Origin: Sulfurospirillum diekertiae
Lineage (GTDB): Bacteria > Campylobacterota > Campylobacteria > Campylobacterales > Sulfurospirillaceae
Reading direction: 5' to 3'
Assembly (NCBI RefSeq): GCF_002309535.1
Contig: NZ_CP023275.1
Span: 2,170,001 to 2,234,000, forward strand
Length of the DNA stretch: 64,000 nt
Below the pieces are notes generated by a model, which was not told the DNA's origin, did not search any database, and saw only the letters and a program-made list of their open reading frames with translations. Made by a program: the position numbers and the translations under genes. Positions 28,410 to 38,102 of the stretch are shown here, in pieces. The stretch's first letter is position 1; every line of letters begins with the position of its first letter.

Positions 28410-30365
28410 ATGGGCAACTGGACAATTTCGCAGAAAATCTACATTCCTCTCTTTGGAGGGCTAGTGATTGGCTTTATTCTTATTCTTTTTTCCTCGTATT
28501 TGAGCATTAAAGATATTGAAGGCAATGTCTATACGAAAGAAAAAACAAACTTAGATGTTTACATCGCCAACCAATTAGATACCAAAAAAGAGGTATGCCT
28601 TACAAATGCTATCGTACTTGGAAGTAATGACAATGTACTCAATGCCCTAGAAACGGGTGATCGTAAATCTGCCCTTAAAGGACTCAATGATATTGTCAAA
28701 TCTTTTACAAGCAATGCCGGCAGTAAAAATCCTCAAATTCATATTCATACTAAAGATATTAAAAGCTTTTTAAGACAATGGAGCCCCAATAAATTTGGCG
28801 ATGACCTCTCTTCCTTTAGACCAAGCATCAAAAAAGTCAAAGAGACTAAGACACCTATGTATGCTATTGAAATGGGTGTTGCGGGTATGTCAGCGCGAGG
28901 ACTTGCTCCTGTATTAAATGAAGGAGGCGAGTATATCGGTTCTGTGGAATTTATCCTTGGATTTGATGATATCGTTCAAATGGCAAAACGCGACCTTGAT
29001 GCCAGTATTATTTTCTTGACTGATAAAAAACATCTTGATCTAAGCGCCAATGCCAAAAATGCTCTTTTAGCAAAAGACACTGCCTTATCACAACCAAAAG
29101 AGATTACCGATATGGCTCTTTTTAACGAAATTAAAGATTTAAATTTAGAAGCACAAGGGCACTCTTTTTCAACACCTAACTTTTTTATCGTTCGACAAGA
29201 GATCAAAAGTTTTGAAGGTAACCGAATTGGTGAAGTTCTCATCGCTAAAAAAATAGATGCCGTTAAATCAGCCGTACACGAAGCGCAATACGTTTTAGTG
29301 AAACTTATTATCACCATGTCTGTGATTACTATGCTAATCATGGCAATGCTTGTGATCACCCTAAAAAAAGCTGTTATTGACCCTGTGAAAGAGCTCAAAG
29401 AGCGAGCAGACAATCTTGCCAGCGGCGATGGTGACTTAACTAAAAAAATGGATGTCCTCAGTGGCGATGAGATAGGGCTTGCATCCAAAGCATTCAATCT
29501 TTTCATTGACAAAGTACGAAATACCGTTAGCATGGCAAAATCAGCCAGCACTGAAAATGCTTCTGTCGCCAATGAACTCAGTTCAACGGCTCTTGAAGTA
29601 GGCAAACGCGCAGAGGAAACATCTTCCATTGTCAATGAGACTAACACGATGTCTATCAACATTAAAGAAGAACTTTCACTCTCACTTCAGAAAGCTCAAA
29701 AGTCTAAAGAAGAGATTGCTGAAGCACATTCTAAACTTGTAAATGCAAAAAATCAAATCGTTAAGATGGCAAACCAAGTGCAGTCCAATGCAGCAACTGA
29801 AATTGAACTTTCACGTCAAATTTTGCAGTTGAGTAATGATGCCGATCAAGTCAAAGGGGTTCTGACTGTTATCTCTGATATTGCCGATCAAACCAATCTT
29901 TTAGCACTCAATGCTGCCATTGAAGCAGCGAGGGCAGGCGAACATGGACGTGGATTTGCTGTCGTTGCGGATGAAGTTAGAAACTTGGCTGAGCGCACTC
30001 AAAAAAGCCTTACTGAGATTAATGCCACCATCAATGTCATCGTCCAATCCATTAATGATGCAAGCGACCATATGGGAAGCAATTCAAAAAATATGGAAAC
30101 ACTCGCTGTCATCGCCGCTGAGGCAGAAAAAAATATTCATGAAACAGCAGTTATTATGGATAATGCGACACTTTCAAGTGAAAATACGGTGAATGATTAT
30201 ATTGAAACCGGTAAAAAAGTCGATGCCATTGTCACTAAAATTGAAGTGATCAATACGATTACGATCAGCAATACCCGTAGCATGGAAGAAGTCAGTAGTG
30301 CAACGGATCACCTTAGTGATCTCACCGAAAAACTCAACCAAGTATTGGGTAACTTTAGAACCTAA
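28410..30365 (+). CDS. methyl-accepting chemotaxis protein
   Basis: A transmembrane chemoreceptor of about 651 residues. It has a span near residues 10-32, a periplasmic Cache-like sensor domain (about 35-285) including [30 protein letters not shown], a second span ([22 protein letters not shown]), a HAMP domain with [17 protein letters not shown], and a signalling domain whose hairpin tip contains [23 protein letters not shown]. No C-terminal CheR-docking pentapeptide is visible. The ATG at 28410 is chosen because GGAG lies 8 bases upstream; the ATG at 28389 would be close to the -10. The ligand is unknown. Confidence 0.92.
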   Translation: MGNWTISQKIYIPLFGGLVIGFILILFSSYLSIKDIEGNVYTKEKTNLDVYIANQLDTKKEVCLTNAIVLGSNDNVLNALETGDRKSALKGLNDIVKSFTSNAGSKNPQIHIHTKDIKSFLRQWSPNKFGDDLSSFRPSIKKVKETKTPMYAIEMGVAGMSARGLAPVLNEGGEYIGSVEFILGFDDIVQMAKRDLDASIIFLTDKKHLDLSANAKNALLAKDTALSQPKEITDMALFNEIKDLNLEAQGHSFSTPNFFIVRQEIKSFEGNRIGEVLIAKKIDAVKSAVHEAQYVLVKLIITMSVITMLIMAMLVITLKKAVIDPVKELKERADNLASGDGDLTKKMDVLSGDEIGLASKAFNLFIDKVRNTVSMAKSASTENASVANELSSTALEVGKRAEETSSIVNETNTMSINIKEELSLSLQKAQKSKEEIAEAHSKLVNAKNQIVKMANQVQSNAATEIELSRQILQLSNDADQVKGVLTVISDIADQTNLLALNAAIEAARAGEHGRGFAVVADEVRNLAERTQKSLTEINATINVIVQSINDASDHMGSNSKNMETLAVIAAEAEKNIHETAVIMDNATLSSENTVNDYIETGKKVDAIVTKIEVINTITISNTRSMEEVSSATDHLSDLTEKLNQVLGNFRT

Positions 30366-30371
30366 AATAAA

Positions 30372-30389
30372 GGAGTGTTTTTACACTCC
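30372..30389. terminator. bidirectional terminator between chemoreceptor and pxpC
   Basis: Stem GGAGTGT/ACACTCC with a TTTT loop, followed by CCTTTTG on the plus strand and preceded by AAAATAAA, which gives TTTATTTT on the minus strand. It overlaps the pxpC stop codon. Confidence 0.75.
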
Positions 30390-31310
30390 CTTTTGTCCAA
30401 AAAAGCGATAAAAAGCAAGCGTAGTTGCTCTAGCCTCCGCTAAACTCACCTCTTTAAATCTCACACGTCCACCTGTCTTAAGCTGTGTCAGTTTAAAACA
30501 ATCCACAGCAATAACAGAGCCAATTTTAGGATAACCCCCAATCGTTTGGCGCTCTTTTAAAAGCACAATAGGTTCACCATGACTTGGAATTTGCACTGCC
30601 CCATAGCAAATAGGTTCTGAAAGAATGCCTGTAGCACTAGGCAACACTTTTTCACCACTCAAACGATACCCCATGCGATCGCCCTCGCCTTTAAAGGTAT
30701 AGACACTGTTAAAAAATGTCTTTTGAGACAAAGTATCAAACATTGTTTCTTGATAACCTTTGACTAAACGAAGGGTTATTTCATCAGAGTAATGCGGTAT
30801 AAACTGCTTCTCCAATTTTCGGCGATCCATCGGGCAACGAGCTCCCGAAGTCGGAAGTTGATCGCCTGTTTTAAGCTTTCTTCCTTCAATACCTCCGAGC
30901 CCCTCTTTAATACTGGTTGAAAAACTACCATAAAGGTGAGGCGTTTGAAAACCACCTGCTACGGCAAGGTACGCAAACTGCCCTTCACTGGCAAATCCAA
31001 AGGAGAGAGTATCTCCTTTTTTCAACTGATGCACTTGCCATAAACCAATCGTATGACCATTTAATTTGGGATGCATGGTCGCACCGCAAATGGCAATACA
31101 CATCTCGCTTTGCGCTTTAAGGGCGATTCCACCTAAAGCTATCTCAATGGATGGCGTATTAAAATCATTACCCACCAAAAAGTTTGCATAACCAAATGCC
31201 ATTTCATCCATAGCACCGCTTTGCGTCAGACCAATATCACTAAAACCTCTGCGCCCCGCATCTTGAATACAGCTTTGAACACCACCATTTTCAACTAAAA
31301 AGCCCTTCAT
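30381..31310 (-). CDS. pxpC: 5-oxoprolinase subunit C
   Basis: A 309-residue protein of the biotin-dependent carboxylase-like/KipA family. The N-terminus GVQSCIQDAGRRGFSDIGLTQSGAMDEMAF is the family signature, and EPICYGAVQIPSHGEPIVLLKERQTIGGYPKIG is the conserved C-terminal block. With PxpA and PxpB it forms the ATP-dependent 5-oxoprolinase that opens pyroglutamate to glutamate. It overlaps pxpB by 4 bp. Confidence 0.9.
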   Translation of the reverse strand: MKGFLVENGGVQSCIQDAGRRGFSDIGLTQSGAMDEMAFGYANFLVGNDFNTPSIEIALGGIALKAQSEMCIAICGATMHPKLNGHTIGLWQVHQLKKGDTLSFGFASEGQFAYLAVAGGFQTPHLYGSFSTSIKEGLGGIEGRKLKTGDQLPTSGARCPMDRRKLEKQFIPHYSDEITLRLVKGYQETMFDTLSQKTFFNSVYTFKGEGDRMGYRLSGEKVLPSATGILSEPICYGAVQIPSHGEPIVLLKERQTIGGYPKIGSVIAVDCFKLTQLKTGGRVRFKEVSLAEARATTLAFYRFFGQKGV

Positions 31311-31990
31311 AGCTCGCCTCCTAGTTTCAAAAATTCCTCTTTGGAAATAGACACAAAGCGTACCTGATCGCCTACATGTAATAGTGAAAGTCCATCGTAT
31401 GAGGCATCAAACATGGCTGTAGGGGTTCGTCCTAATACTTTCCAACCTCCAGGACTTTGGGCTGGATAGACGGCTGTTTGCCGATCGGCAATGGAAACGC
31501 TCCCCTTGGGAACTGCTTTTCGAGGGCTGGCTAAACGCGAGGTGGCTAAACGCTCATCAATCTCGCCTAAATAGGCAAATCCAGGGGCAAAACCAATGGC
31601 ATAAACACTGTACAACCCTTTTACATGTAAAGCGATAATCTCTTCAACTGTAAGATTTTTTTCCTTGGCTAAAAGTTCTAAATCAAGCCCTACTTCAACC
31701 CCATAATACGTTGGAATGGTGATAATTTTAGGCTCATTCATCGTAATTTCTTCGGCATGGTGAATAATTTTTTCAATCTTTTCACATACCCCATCAAAAT
31801 CAAATTGCATTACATCGTAACTGACCATCAAGGATGCGTAAGAGGGGATAATCTCAAAAAAACCTTCGCACTTTTCTGCTTTTAAAGCCAAATAACTTTT
31901 TTGCACCTCTTGCGAAATAGCAGGGTCTATGGTACTTCCAAAATAGACAATAACAGAGGATTCTGAGGCAATTTTATAAATCCTACTCAC
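31307..31990 (-). CDS. pxpB: 5-oxoprolinase subunit B
   Basis: A 227-residue protein of the KipI/allophanate hydrolase subunit 1 family. Motifs are IPTYYGVEVGLDLE, SVYAIGFAPGFAYLGEID, and RKAVPKGSVSIADRQTAVYP followed by SPGGWKVLGRTP. It overlaps both neighbours by 4 bp, so subunits are made in step. Two palindrome-core copies occur in it (LHVK and LHVG). Confidence 0.92.
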   Translation of the reverse strand: MSRIYKIASESSVIVYFGSTIDPAISQEVQKSYLALKAEKCEGFFEIIPSYASLMVSYDVMQFDFDGVCEKIEKIIHHAEEITMNEPKIITIPTYYGVEVGLDLELLAKEKNLTVEEIIALHVKGLYSVYAIGFAPGFAYLGEIDERLATSRLASPRKAVPKGSVSIADRQTAVYPAQSPGGWKVLGRTPTAMFDASYDGLSLLHVGDQVRFVSISKEEFLKLGGEL

Positions 31991-32715
31991 ATGCTTTTCC
32001 TAAGAGTTTCTACCATAGCAACGGCTTCTTCATTGTCACCATGCACACACAAAGTGTCGGCTCTTAAAGCAATCTTTTTACCCGAAATGGTTTCAAGAAT
32101 ACCCTCTTTTTGAAGTAGTTTTAAACGCTCAATGACTGCTTTGACATCATGAAGTACCGCACCTTTTTGCGTGCGTGGAACGAGAAGTCCACTCTCATCA
32201 TACGCCCTATCGGCAAACACTTCATAAATCAGCTCCAATCCAAGCTCTTTGGCAATGGCTTCTTGTTTGGACGTATCGACCATGGAGAGAATCATCAATT
32301 TTAATTTTGGATTCACGCGTGCTACGGCCGTTGCTACTGCTCTAAAAATACGCTCATCTTTCATCATATCGTTGTAAAGTCCACCATGCGGTTTGACATA
32401 CGAAAGTGTCGCACCATTGGCTATTACAAAGCCTTGAAGTGCGCCAATCTGATAAATCACCATTGACTCAACCTCTTCAAGAGAGCAGACCATACTGCGT
32501 CTACCAAAACCCACCAAATCAGGATATGCAGGATGAGCACCAATGCTAACACCATGTTTGAGGGCCAATTTAATCGATCTATCCATAATCACAGGATCAC
32601 CCGCATGAAAACCACACGCAAAATTTGCCATATCAACATAAGGCATTATGGCTTCATCAAGCCCCATTTTCCAAGAGCCAAAGCTCTCGCCTGCATCACA
32701 ATTTAATTTGATCAT
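31987..32715 (-). CDS. pxpA: 5-oxoprolinase subunit A (LamB/YcsF family)
   Basis: A 242-residue protein beginning IKLNCDAGESFGSWKMG, the LamB/YcsF signature, with NFACGFHAGDPVIM (metal-site residues), GAHPAYPDLVGFGRR, VKPHGGLYND and LCVHGDNEEAV. It forms the pyroglutamate-processing complex with PxpB and PxpC. It is the first gene of the operon. Confidence 0.93.
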   Translation of the reverse strand: MIKLNCDAGESFGSWKMGLDEAIMPYVDMANFACGFHAGDPVIMDRSIKLALKHGVSIGAHPAYPDLVGFGRRSMVCSLEEVESMVIYQIGALQGFVIANGATLSYVKPHGGLYNDMMKDERIFRAVATAVARVNPKLKLMILSMVDTSKQEAIAKELGLELIYEVFADRAYDESGLLVPRTQKGAVLHDVKAVIERLKLLQKEGILETISGKKIALRADTLCVHGDNEEAVAMVETLRKSM

Positions 32716-32812
32716 TCTGTTCTCCTACATGAGAAAAATAATTTTTGAAATATGGTATCACAGTTCGATTAAAATAAGGAGGTCAATAAATAATCAAATG
32801 ATAAAAAACATC

Positions 32813-32824
32813 TTTACATGTAAA
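32813..32824. repeat. TTTACATGTAAA palindrome, intergenic copy
   Basis: A perfect 12-bp palindrome between divergent pxpA and mnmG. It is one of the few copies outside genes and is identical to those inside genes. It lies about 80 bp upstream of the mnmG -10, so a regulatory role cannot be excluded here. Confidence 0.8.
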
Positions 32825-32892
32825 GCTTATTTCACCCTAGAAGTCACTGATTTAGTTTTATTTTCTCAATTTAATATACAGTCAATTCGTAG

Positions 32893-32898
32893 TATAAT
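32893..32898 (+). promoter_or_regulatory. -10 element of mnmG
   Basis: TATAAT lies 37 bp upstream of the mnmG ATG; GAAGGT at about 32920-32925 may serve as ribosome site. Confidence 0.5.
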
Positions 32899-32934
32899 GA
32901 TATAAATTATGTATATATTGAAGGTATTAGTCTT

Positions 32935-34806
32935 ATGAAATATGATGTTATTGTAATCGGTGGTGGACACGCAGGTATTGAAGCCTCTTTAGCGTCCGCA
33001 AGACTAGGGCACAAGACCCTTTTAATTTCTATTCTTGCCGAGCAAATTGGTGCTGCTAGCTGTAATCCTGCCATTGGTGGACTTGCCAAAGGGCACTTGG
33101 TCAAAGAACTTGACGCACTTGGCGGTCAAATGGCGCTTGCTACAGATGCTGCTGGAATCCAGTTTAGAACGCTTAATCTTTCAAAAGGGCCCGCTGTTAG
33201 AGGTAGCCGCGCACAAATTGATATGGATAGATACCGCATCTATATGCGTACAACCATTTTAAACACTGAAAATTTGAGTGTTGCGCAAGAAGTTGCTGAA
33301 GAAATTGTCACAGAAGATGGCAAAGTAACCGGTGTTATTACAGCAATGGGCAACCACTACCATGCACAAAAAATTATTATTACCACAGGAACATTTTTAA
33401 AAGGTCTTATCCACATTGGTGAGTACAAACACCAATCAGGTCGTGTGGGGGAATTCCCTTCCATAAAACTCTCAGACTCAATCAAATCACTGGGTATTGT
33501 CATGGGACGTCTTAAAACAGGCACCTGTGCCAGAATTGATGCGAAAACAATCGACTTTTCTAAAATGGAGTTACAACCAGGCGATGAGAACCCTTTGCCA
33601 TTCAGCTTTAGAACCGATCGCGCAACTTTTAAACCTTTTCAACTTCCATGCTATATCGCTTATACCAATGAAGAAACACATACCATTATTGAGAGTAACT
33701 TTCATCGCGCCCCTCTGTTTACAGGACAAATTGAAGGAGTAGGCCCACGCTATTGCCCCAGCATTGAAGACAAAATCAACCGCTTCCGCGATAGAGATCG
33801 CCATCATCTTTTTATCGAACCTCAAACACGCGAAGCGACCGAATACTACATCAACGGTTTTAGTACCTCTCTTCCAACCGACACACAGCTCGATATGATT
33901 CATTCGGTTGAGGGAATGGAAAATGCAAAGATTGTTCGCTTTGGTTATGCGATTGAGTACGATTATGTTCAGCCAACAGAGCTCAAACATACACTCGAAA
34001 CCAAAAAAATCTCTGGACTGTACTGTGCAGGACAAATCAATGGGACAACAGGTTATGAAGAAGCCGCGGCACAAGGCTTGATGGCGGGTATCAATGCTTC
34101 ACTGGCGCTCAGTGATGAAGAACCCTTAATCTTAAGACGTGATGAAGCCTATATTGGTGTTTTAATTGACGATTTAGTCACAAAAGGGACGAAAGAGCCT
34201 TACCGCATGTTTACCAGTCGTGCTGAATATCGTCTGTTGCTTCGTGAAGACAATGCGGATTTAAGACTCACACCGTATGGTTATAAAATTGGTTTGATTG
34301 ATGAACAGACCCATGAGCGTGTAGTGAAAAAGCAGTTGCAATTAAATGAAGGGCTTGCGTACCTTGAAGAGATGACCCTCACGCCTTCTCATGAAAACAA
34401 TGCTTTCTTAGCCAGCATTGGCGAAGATAACATCACCGATAAAGTGTCATTACAAAAAATCGTTGCACGTTCTGAATTCAGTGTTGAGAAACTTGAAAAA
34501 TTAGCACCGATGGTGTGCGCTTTTAGTGAAGAAGCAAAAGAGCAGATTCTCGTTGAAGCAAAGTATAAAAACTATATTGAAAAGCAGAAAGATCAAATCG
34601 ATACGATGAAAGAGATGACCAATGTCAAAATCCCACCAATGATGGATTTTAGCTCTATCTCTGGTCTGAGTAACGAAGTAGTGGAAAAATTACAGCGATT
34701 TAATCCTCCCACACTTTTTGCAGCCAGTGAGATTAGTGGAATTACTCCAGCGGCACTGGATATATTACATGTTTATATTAAAATATCTAATAAAAAAAAT
34801 AATTGA
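32935..34806 (+). CDS. mnmG: tRNA uridine-34 5-carboxymethylaminomethyl modification enzyme
   Basis: The 623-residue FAD protein MnmG (GidA) works with MnmE to modify the wobble uridine of several tRNAs. The N-terminal dinucleotide fold is [21 protein letters not shown], followed by [23 protein letters not shown]. The [10 protein letters not shown] and [23 protein letters not shown] blocks and a C-terminal helical domain complete it. Length and motifs are normal. It is followed after about 100 bp by petA. Confidence 0.96.
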   Translation: MKYDVIVIGGGHAGIEASLASARLGHKTLLISILAEQIGAASCNPAIGGLAKGHLVKELDALGGQMALATDAAGIQFRTLNLSKGPAVRGSRAQIDMDRYRIYMRTTILNTENLSVAQEVAEEIVTEDGKVTGVITAMGNHYHAQKIIITTGTFLKGLIHIGEYKHQSGRVGEFPSIKLSDSIKSLGIVMGRLKTGTCARIDAKTIDFSKMELQPGDENPLPFSFRTDRATFKPFQLPCYIAYTNEETHTIIESNFHRAPLFTGQIEGVGPRYCPSIEDKINRFRDRDRHHLFIEPQTREATEYYINGFSTSLPTDTQLDMIHSVEGMENAKIVRFGYAIEYDYVQPTELKHTLETKKISGLYCAGQINGTTGYEEAAAQGLMAGINASLALSDEEPLILRRDEAYIGVLIDDLVTKGTKEPYRMFTSRAEYRLLLREDNADLRLTPYGYKIGLIDEQTHERVVKKQLQLNEGLAYLEEMTLTPSHENNAFLASIGEDNITDKVSLQKIVARSEFSVEKLEKLAPMVCAFSEEAKEQILVEAKYKNYIEKQKDQIDTMKEMTNVKIPPMMDFSSISGLSNEVVEKLQRFNPPTLFAASEISGITPAALDILHVYIKISNKKNN

Positions 34807-34875
34807 CGCAATATTGACGTAAATCTGTAATAATTGACATATGCCATAGATTCTTAATATAAGATGCGATAAAAT
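34802..34875 (+). promoter_or_regulatory. petABC promoter region
   Basis: Three ATTGAC repeats (34802, 34813 and 34833) begin at the mnmG stop and lie upstream of TAAAAT at 34870-34875, which is a plausible -10, 35 bp before petA. AAAGGAA precedes the ATG. The repeats might be regulator sites; this is weak evidence. Confidence 0.4.
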
Positions 34876-34909
34876 TGTCACAAATTAAACTACACGAAAG
34901 GAACAAAGA

Positions 34910-35416
34910 ATGGCTGTTGAGCAAAGCAGAAGAGACTTTATAGGCATGGCATTCGGCGGTTTTGCAGCGGCAGGTGGCGTTATAGCCCTTGGCGCTATGA
35001 AAAAGACTTGGGATCCACTCCCAAGCGTACAATCTGCTGGATTCATCACCGTTGATCTCTCTCCAATGAAAGAGGGAGAAGTCCAAACGATCCAATGGAG
35101 GGGTAAGCCGATCTTCATTTTGAAGAAAAGTGCGGATATGCCCAAAAATGAGAAACGGGACATCGTTGCAAGTGGTAGTACGTATGCAGTGATGATAGGA
35201 CTTTGTACCCACTTAGGCTGTATTCCTACATGGATGCCAGCATCCAAACAATTTAAGTGTGCCTGTCATGGTGGTGAGTTTGATTCAAGCGGTGTCAACA
35301 CTTTTGGACCACCTCCAAGACCAATGGACATTCCTCCTTTTAAAATAGATGGAGCGAAGCTTGTTCTTGGTGAAGAAGGACCAGAGTATAAAAAACTGGT
35401 AGCTAAGAAAGCGTAA
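34910..35416 (+). CDS. petA: ubiquinol/menaquinol-cytochrome c reductase iron-sulfur subunit
   Basis: The Rieske [2Fe-2S] subunit of the bc1 complex, 168 residues. A twin-arginine signal-anchor (SRRDFIGMAFGGFAAAGGVIALG) leads to the periplasmic domain with the cluster motifs CTHLGC and CHGGEFD. It takes electrons from the quinol and passes them to cytochrome c. It starts the petABC operon with an 11-bp gap to petB. Confidence 0.95.
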   Translation: MAVEQSRRDFIGMAFGGFAAAGGVIALGAMKKTWDPLPSVQSAGFITVDLSPMKEGEVQTIQWRGKPIFILKKSADMPKNEKRDIVASGSTYAVMIGLCTHLGCIPTWMPASKQFKCACHGGEFDSSGVNTFGPPPRPMDIPPFKIDGAKLVLGEEGPEYKKLVAKKA

Positions 35417-35427
35417 AGGAGACAAAC

Positions 35428-36693
35428 GTGGCAGAAATTAGAAAAGCGACAGGCTTTATCGATTGGCTCGATCAGCGATTAGCAGTCAATAAGTTTATCA
35501 AAGTGATGATGACAGAGTATTGGATTCCTAAAAACATCAACTTCCTTTGGGCAATGGGTGTAGTGTTGATGGTTCTTTTTATGGTTCTTATTGTTTCGGG
35601 AATCTTCCTTTTAATGTACTATAAACCCGACATTAAACTCGCATTTGATAGTGTTAACTATACGATTATGCAAGAAGTAGAGTACGGCTGGTTATGGCGT
35701 CATATGCACGGTGTTGCAGCGTCTGCTATTTTCCTTGTCATTTACATTCACATGTTTACGGGTATCTATTACGGTTCGTATAAAAAAGGCCGTGAGGTTA
35801 TTTGGCTTACGGGTATGGCACTTTTTGGTATGTTCTCAGCTGAAGCGTTCAGTGGATACATGCTTCCATGGGGACAGATGAGCTACTGGGCAGCCCAAGT
35901 TATTACCAACCTTTTTGGCGGTATTCCTGTCATTGGTGATGCTTTGGTTATTTGGATCAGAGGGGACTTCTTAGTTGCCGATGCAACCTTAACACGTTTC
36001 TTCATGCTCCATGTCCTTTTACTCCCATTGGTTATTCTTTTACTTATTGCCGTTCACTTCTACTCTTTAAGAATGCCTCACGTCAATAACCAAGATTCTG
36101 AAGAGTTCGATTTTGATGCTGAATCTCAAAAATACCTTGATGGTAAAAAAGTTGAATCTAAAGTGGTACCTTTCTGGCCAGTGTTCCTCTCCAAAGATTT
36201 CTTTGTTGTAGGCGTTGCTCTTACCATTTTCTTCTATTTGGTCTGTTTCCATTTTGACTTTGCCATGGATCCTATTAACTTTGAGCCAGCTAACAATATG
36301 AAAACACCTCCTCATATCTACCCTGAGTGGTACTTCTTGTGGAGTTATGAAGTGCTTCGTGGTTTCTTCTTTGATATTGCAGGCGTTCCTGCCATGAAAA
36401 TTGGTCTAGCAGCGTTTGGTTTTGCGAATGTAATCTTTATGCTTCTTCCATTCCTTGATAGGAATCCTATGCATACTGCACCAGCGCATAAACGACCTCT
36501 TTTCTTTGTTTGGTTTTGGTTATTACTTATTGATATGATTGTTTTAACCGTTTATGGCAAACTTCCACCAACAGGAAACAATGCATGGGTTGGCTTTGGT
36601 GCAACCATTGTCTTTCTTGCCTTGTTTATTCTTCTTCCAATTATCACAAAAATGGAAGCGAACTGTAAATGTAATAATGGAGGTTGCAAATGA
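35428..36693 (+). CDS. petB: cytochrome b subunit of the bc1 complex
   Basis: A 421-residue membrane protein with about eight spans. The haem-binding histidines lie in WRHMHGVAASAIFLVIYIHMF and in RFFMLHVLLLPLVILLLIAVHFYSL, and the quinol-site PEWY motif is in YPEWYFLWSYE. A GTG start at 35428 follows AAAGGAGA. Its end overlaps petC by an ATGA. The C-terminus ends with a short cysteine-rich tail (CKCNNGGCK), which is unusual. Confidence 0.95.
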   Translation: MAEIRKATGFIDWLDQRLAVNKFIKVMMTEYWIPKNINFLWAMGVVLMVLFMVLIVSGIFLLMYYKPDIKLAFDSVNYTIMQEVEYGWLWRHMHGVAASAIFLVIYIHMFTGIYYGSYKKGREVIWLTGMALFGMFSAEAFSGYMLPWGQMSYWAAQVITNLFGGIPVIGDALVIWIRGDFLVADATLTRFFMLHVLLLPLVILLLIAVHFYSLRMPHVNNQDSEEFDFDAESQKYLDGKKVESKVVPFWPVFLSKDFFVVGVALTIFFYLVCFHFDFAMDPINFEPANNMKTPPHIYPEWYFLWSYEVLRGFFFDIAGVPAMKIGLAAFGFANVIFMLLPFLDRNPMHTAPAHKRPLFFVWFWLLLIDMIVLTVYGKLPPTGNNAWVGFGATIVFLALFILLPIITKMEANCKCNNGGCK

Positions 36694-37559
36694 GAGAGTT
36701 AAAAATATTAGCCGTTGTAATCTTCTTTACAGCCGTTGTGTATTGGGGCGTAGAACCTTTTGCTCATTCCCAAATGCATCCTCATGTTGCTCCTGCAGAT
36801 TTTGCGTTTAAAGATCTCGGTGCCTCTGATAAAAAAGGTGATGCCACCAAAGGTGCTGAAACCTTTTTAAGTGCGGGATGTACGGGGTGTCATGGTATTT
36901 CTTCTCAAGGAATGCCAGCTCCCATGGATAACGCAAGTGCTTCTGCAACGTTTGGTGTCGTTCCTCCAGATCTTAGCACAGCAGGTGCTCTATACGATAA
37001 AAACTTCCTTGTGGCACTGATTAAAAACCCAACGAAGGCACTTAACGTTGAACATAAGTTTAATGAGACACGTCCTCATCCAATGATCCAATTCTTTGGT
37101 TTGGGTGGAGACTTAGATCAAGAAGTCGCTGATATTGTTGCGTATCTTCAAAGCATAGCGCCTGTCGCTCCAATGGATGATAAAAAAGTCTTCACAGATG
37201 CATGCCAAAGATGCCATGATATGAAGTATGACAAAATCATGAGTACTACGGATAAAGATGCGTTAAAAGCGTATATGGGAACCATTCCTCCTGATCTTTC
37301 GATGATGATTCGCTCTAAAGGTGCTGAGTATCTTACAACATTCATTAACAACCCACAAAAACAACTAGCAGGTACGTCTATGCCTCGTGTTGGGTTGAGT
37401 GAAAAAGCTCAAAACCAAGTGATCACGTATATGGAAAAAGTGGGTGATAGTAAAAAAGCCGAAAGAGACGATCTTGGGTATAAACTCATTGGTTATATGG
37501 CGCTCTTTACCTTACTCGCTTATCTTTGGAAAGTCAAAATATGGAGAGAGGTTCACTAG
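36690..37559 (+). CDS. petC: di-haem cytochrome c subunit of the bc1 complex
   Basis: A protein of about 289 residues with an N-terminal membrane segment (LKILAVVIFFTAVVYWGV), two haem-c motifs (CTGCHG near residue 63 and CQRCHD near 162) and a C-terminal anchor (IGYMALFTLLAYLW). Two haems instead of the single haem of classical cytochrome c1 is typical of epsilonproteobacterial bc1 complexes. The ATG at 36690 forms an ATGA overlap with petB. Confidence 0.93.
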   Translation: MRELKILAVVIFFTAVVYWGVEPFAHSQMHPHVAPADFAFKDLGASDKKGDATKGAETFLSAGCTGCHGISSQGMPAPMDNASASATFGVVPPDLSTAGALYDKNFLVALIKNPTKALNVEHKFNETRPHPMIQFFGLGGDLDQEVADIVAYLQSIAPVAPMDDKKVFTDACQRCHDMKYDKIMSTTDKDALKAYMGTIPPDLSMMIRSKGAEYLTTFINNPQKQLAGTSMPRVGLSEKAQNQVITYMEKVGDSKKAERDDLGYKLIGYMALFTLLAYLWKVKIWREVH

Positions 37560-37580
37560 AACTTTTTATTACATGTAACG

Positions 37581-37614
37581 CCACCTTCCCGGGTATCTAT
37601 GAAGGTGGTGTTTT
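37581..37614 (+). terminator. terminator or attenuator after petC
   Basis: Stem CCACCTTC/GAAGGTGG (12-base loop) followed by TGTTTT. It separates petABC from the mono-haem cytochrome gene, whose start is 16 bp further on. Read-through could give lower expression of that gene. Confidence 0.7.
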
Positions 37615-37629
37615 AAAAGGAGGACATTA

Positions 37630-38043
37630 ATGAAACGATTTCAAATTACAATGATATTAGCTTCCCTATCCCTTGTCTATTCTCTCAATGCAGCCGAAGA
37701 AATTGAAAAAATGAATGCAGTCGTTATGCTTAATATGGAAAATGGCCTTGCAAATATTCAAAAAGGTTTTTTGTACAATAATATGAAACTCGTTCAAGAT
37801 GGAATTGACCAAGTTGAGAAAGAAAATAGTACCTATGATAATCGCAATGCCATCAAAGCTTTTTTGCCAGAAGGGAAAAAACAGATGGAAAATCTAGCAT
37901 TTATTAGTTCAAAACGAATCGAGAATGCAGCGAAAGAGATGAAGTATTATTTGTCCGTCCAACAGCCTAGAAAAGCATTTAGTGCTTTTTCAGATATTGT
38001 AAATGCTTGTACAGATTGTCATACACTTGTTCGTGGTTGGTAG
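37630..38043 (+). CDS. small periplasmic mono-haem cytochrome, cytochrome c'-like
   Basis: A 137-residue protein with a signal peptide (FQITMILASLSLVYSLNAAE), a helical body and one haem motif, CTDCH, only six residues from the C-terminus. A haem site at the end of a helical bundle resembles cytochrome c'/c556. It has its own ribosome site (AAAAGGAGG) behind a hairpin after petC. It may be an accessory electron carrier or gas-binding protein; I cannot assign a partner. Confidence 0.75.
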   Translation: MKRFQITMILASLSLVYSLNAAEEIEKMNAVVMLNMENGLANIQKGFLYNNMKLVQDGIDQVEKENSTYDNRNAIKAFLPEGKKQMENLAFISSKRIENAAKEMKYYLSVQQPRKAFSAFSDIVNACTDCHTLVRGW

Positions 38044-38079
38044 TTTTAACGTGCAGAAATAAAAAGTCACTTCTTTAAA

Positions 38080-38102
38080 CGCTAAGAGATTTTCTCTTAG
38101 CG
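38080..38102. terminator. hairpin between convergent cytochrome and accA
   Basis: Perfect 10-bp stem CGCTAAGAGA/TCTCTTAGCG with a TTT loop, spanning the accA stop. There is no strong T-run on either side, so termination strength is uncertain. Confidence 0.5.

Noticed and set aside
28976-29662. 228-residue minus-strand reading frame
   Set aside because: It lies wholly inside the well-supported chemoreceptor gene, has low-complexity composition and no ribosome site; it is a shadow frame.
33571-34074. 167-residue minus-strand reading frame inside mnmG
   Set aside because: The plus-strand frame is a full-length conserved enzyme and the antisense frame shows no family features.
34802-34838. ATTGAC repeats as a defined regulator box for petABC
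   Set aside because: Spacing is irregular (11 and 20 bp) and the first copy overlaps the mnmG stop; kept only as a low-confidence promoter note.
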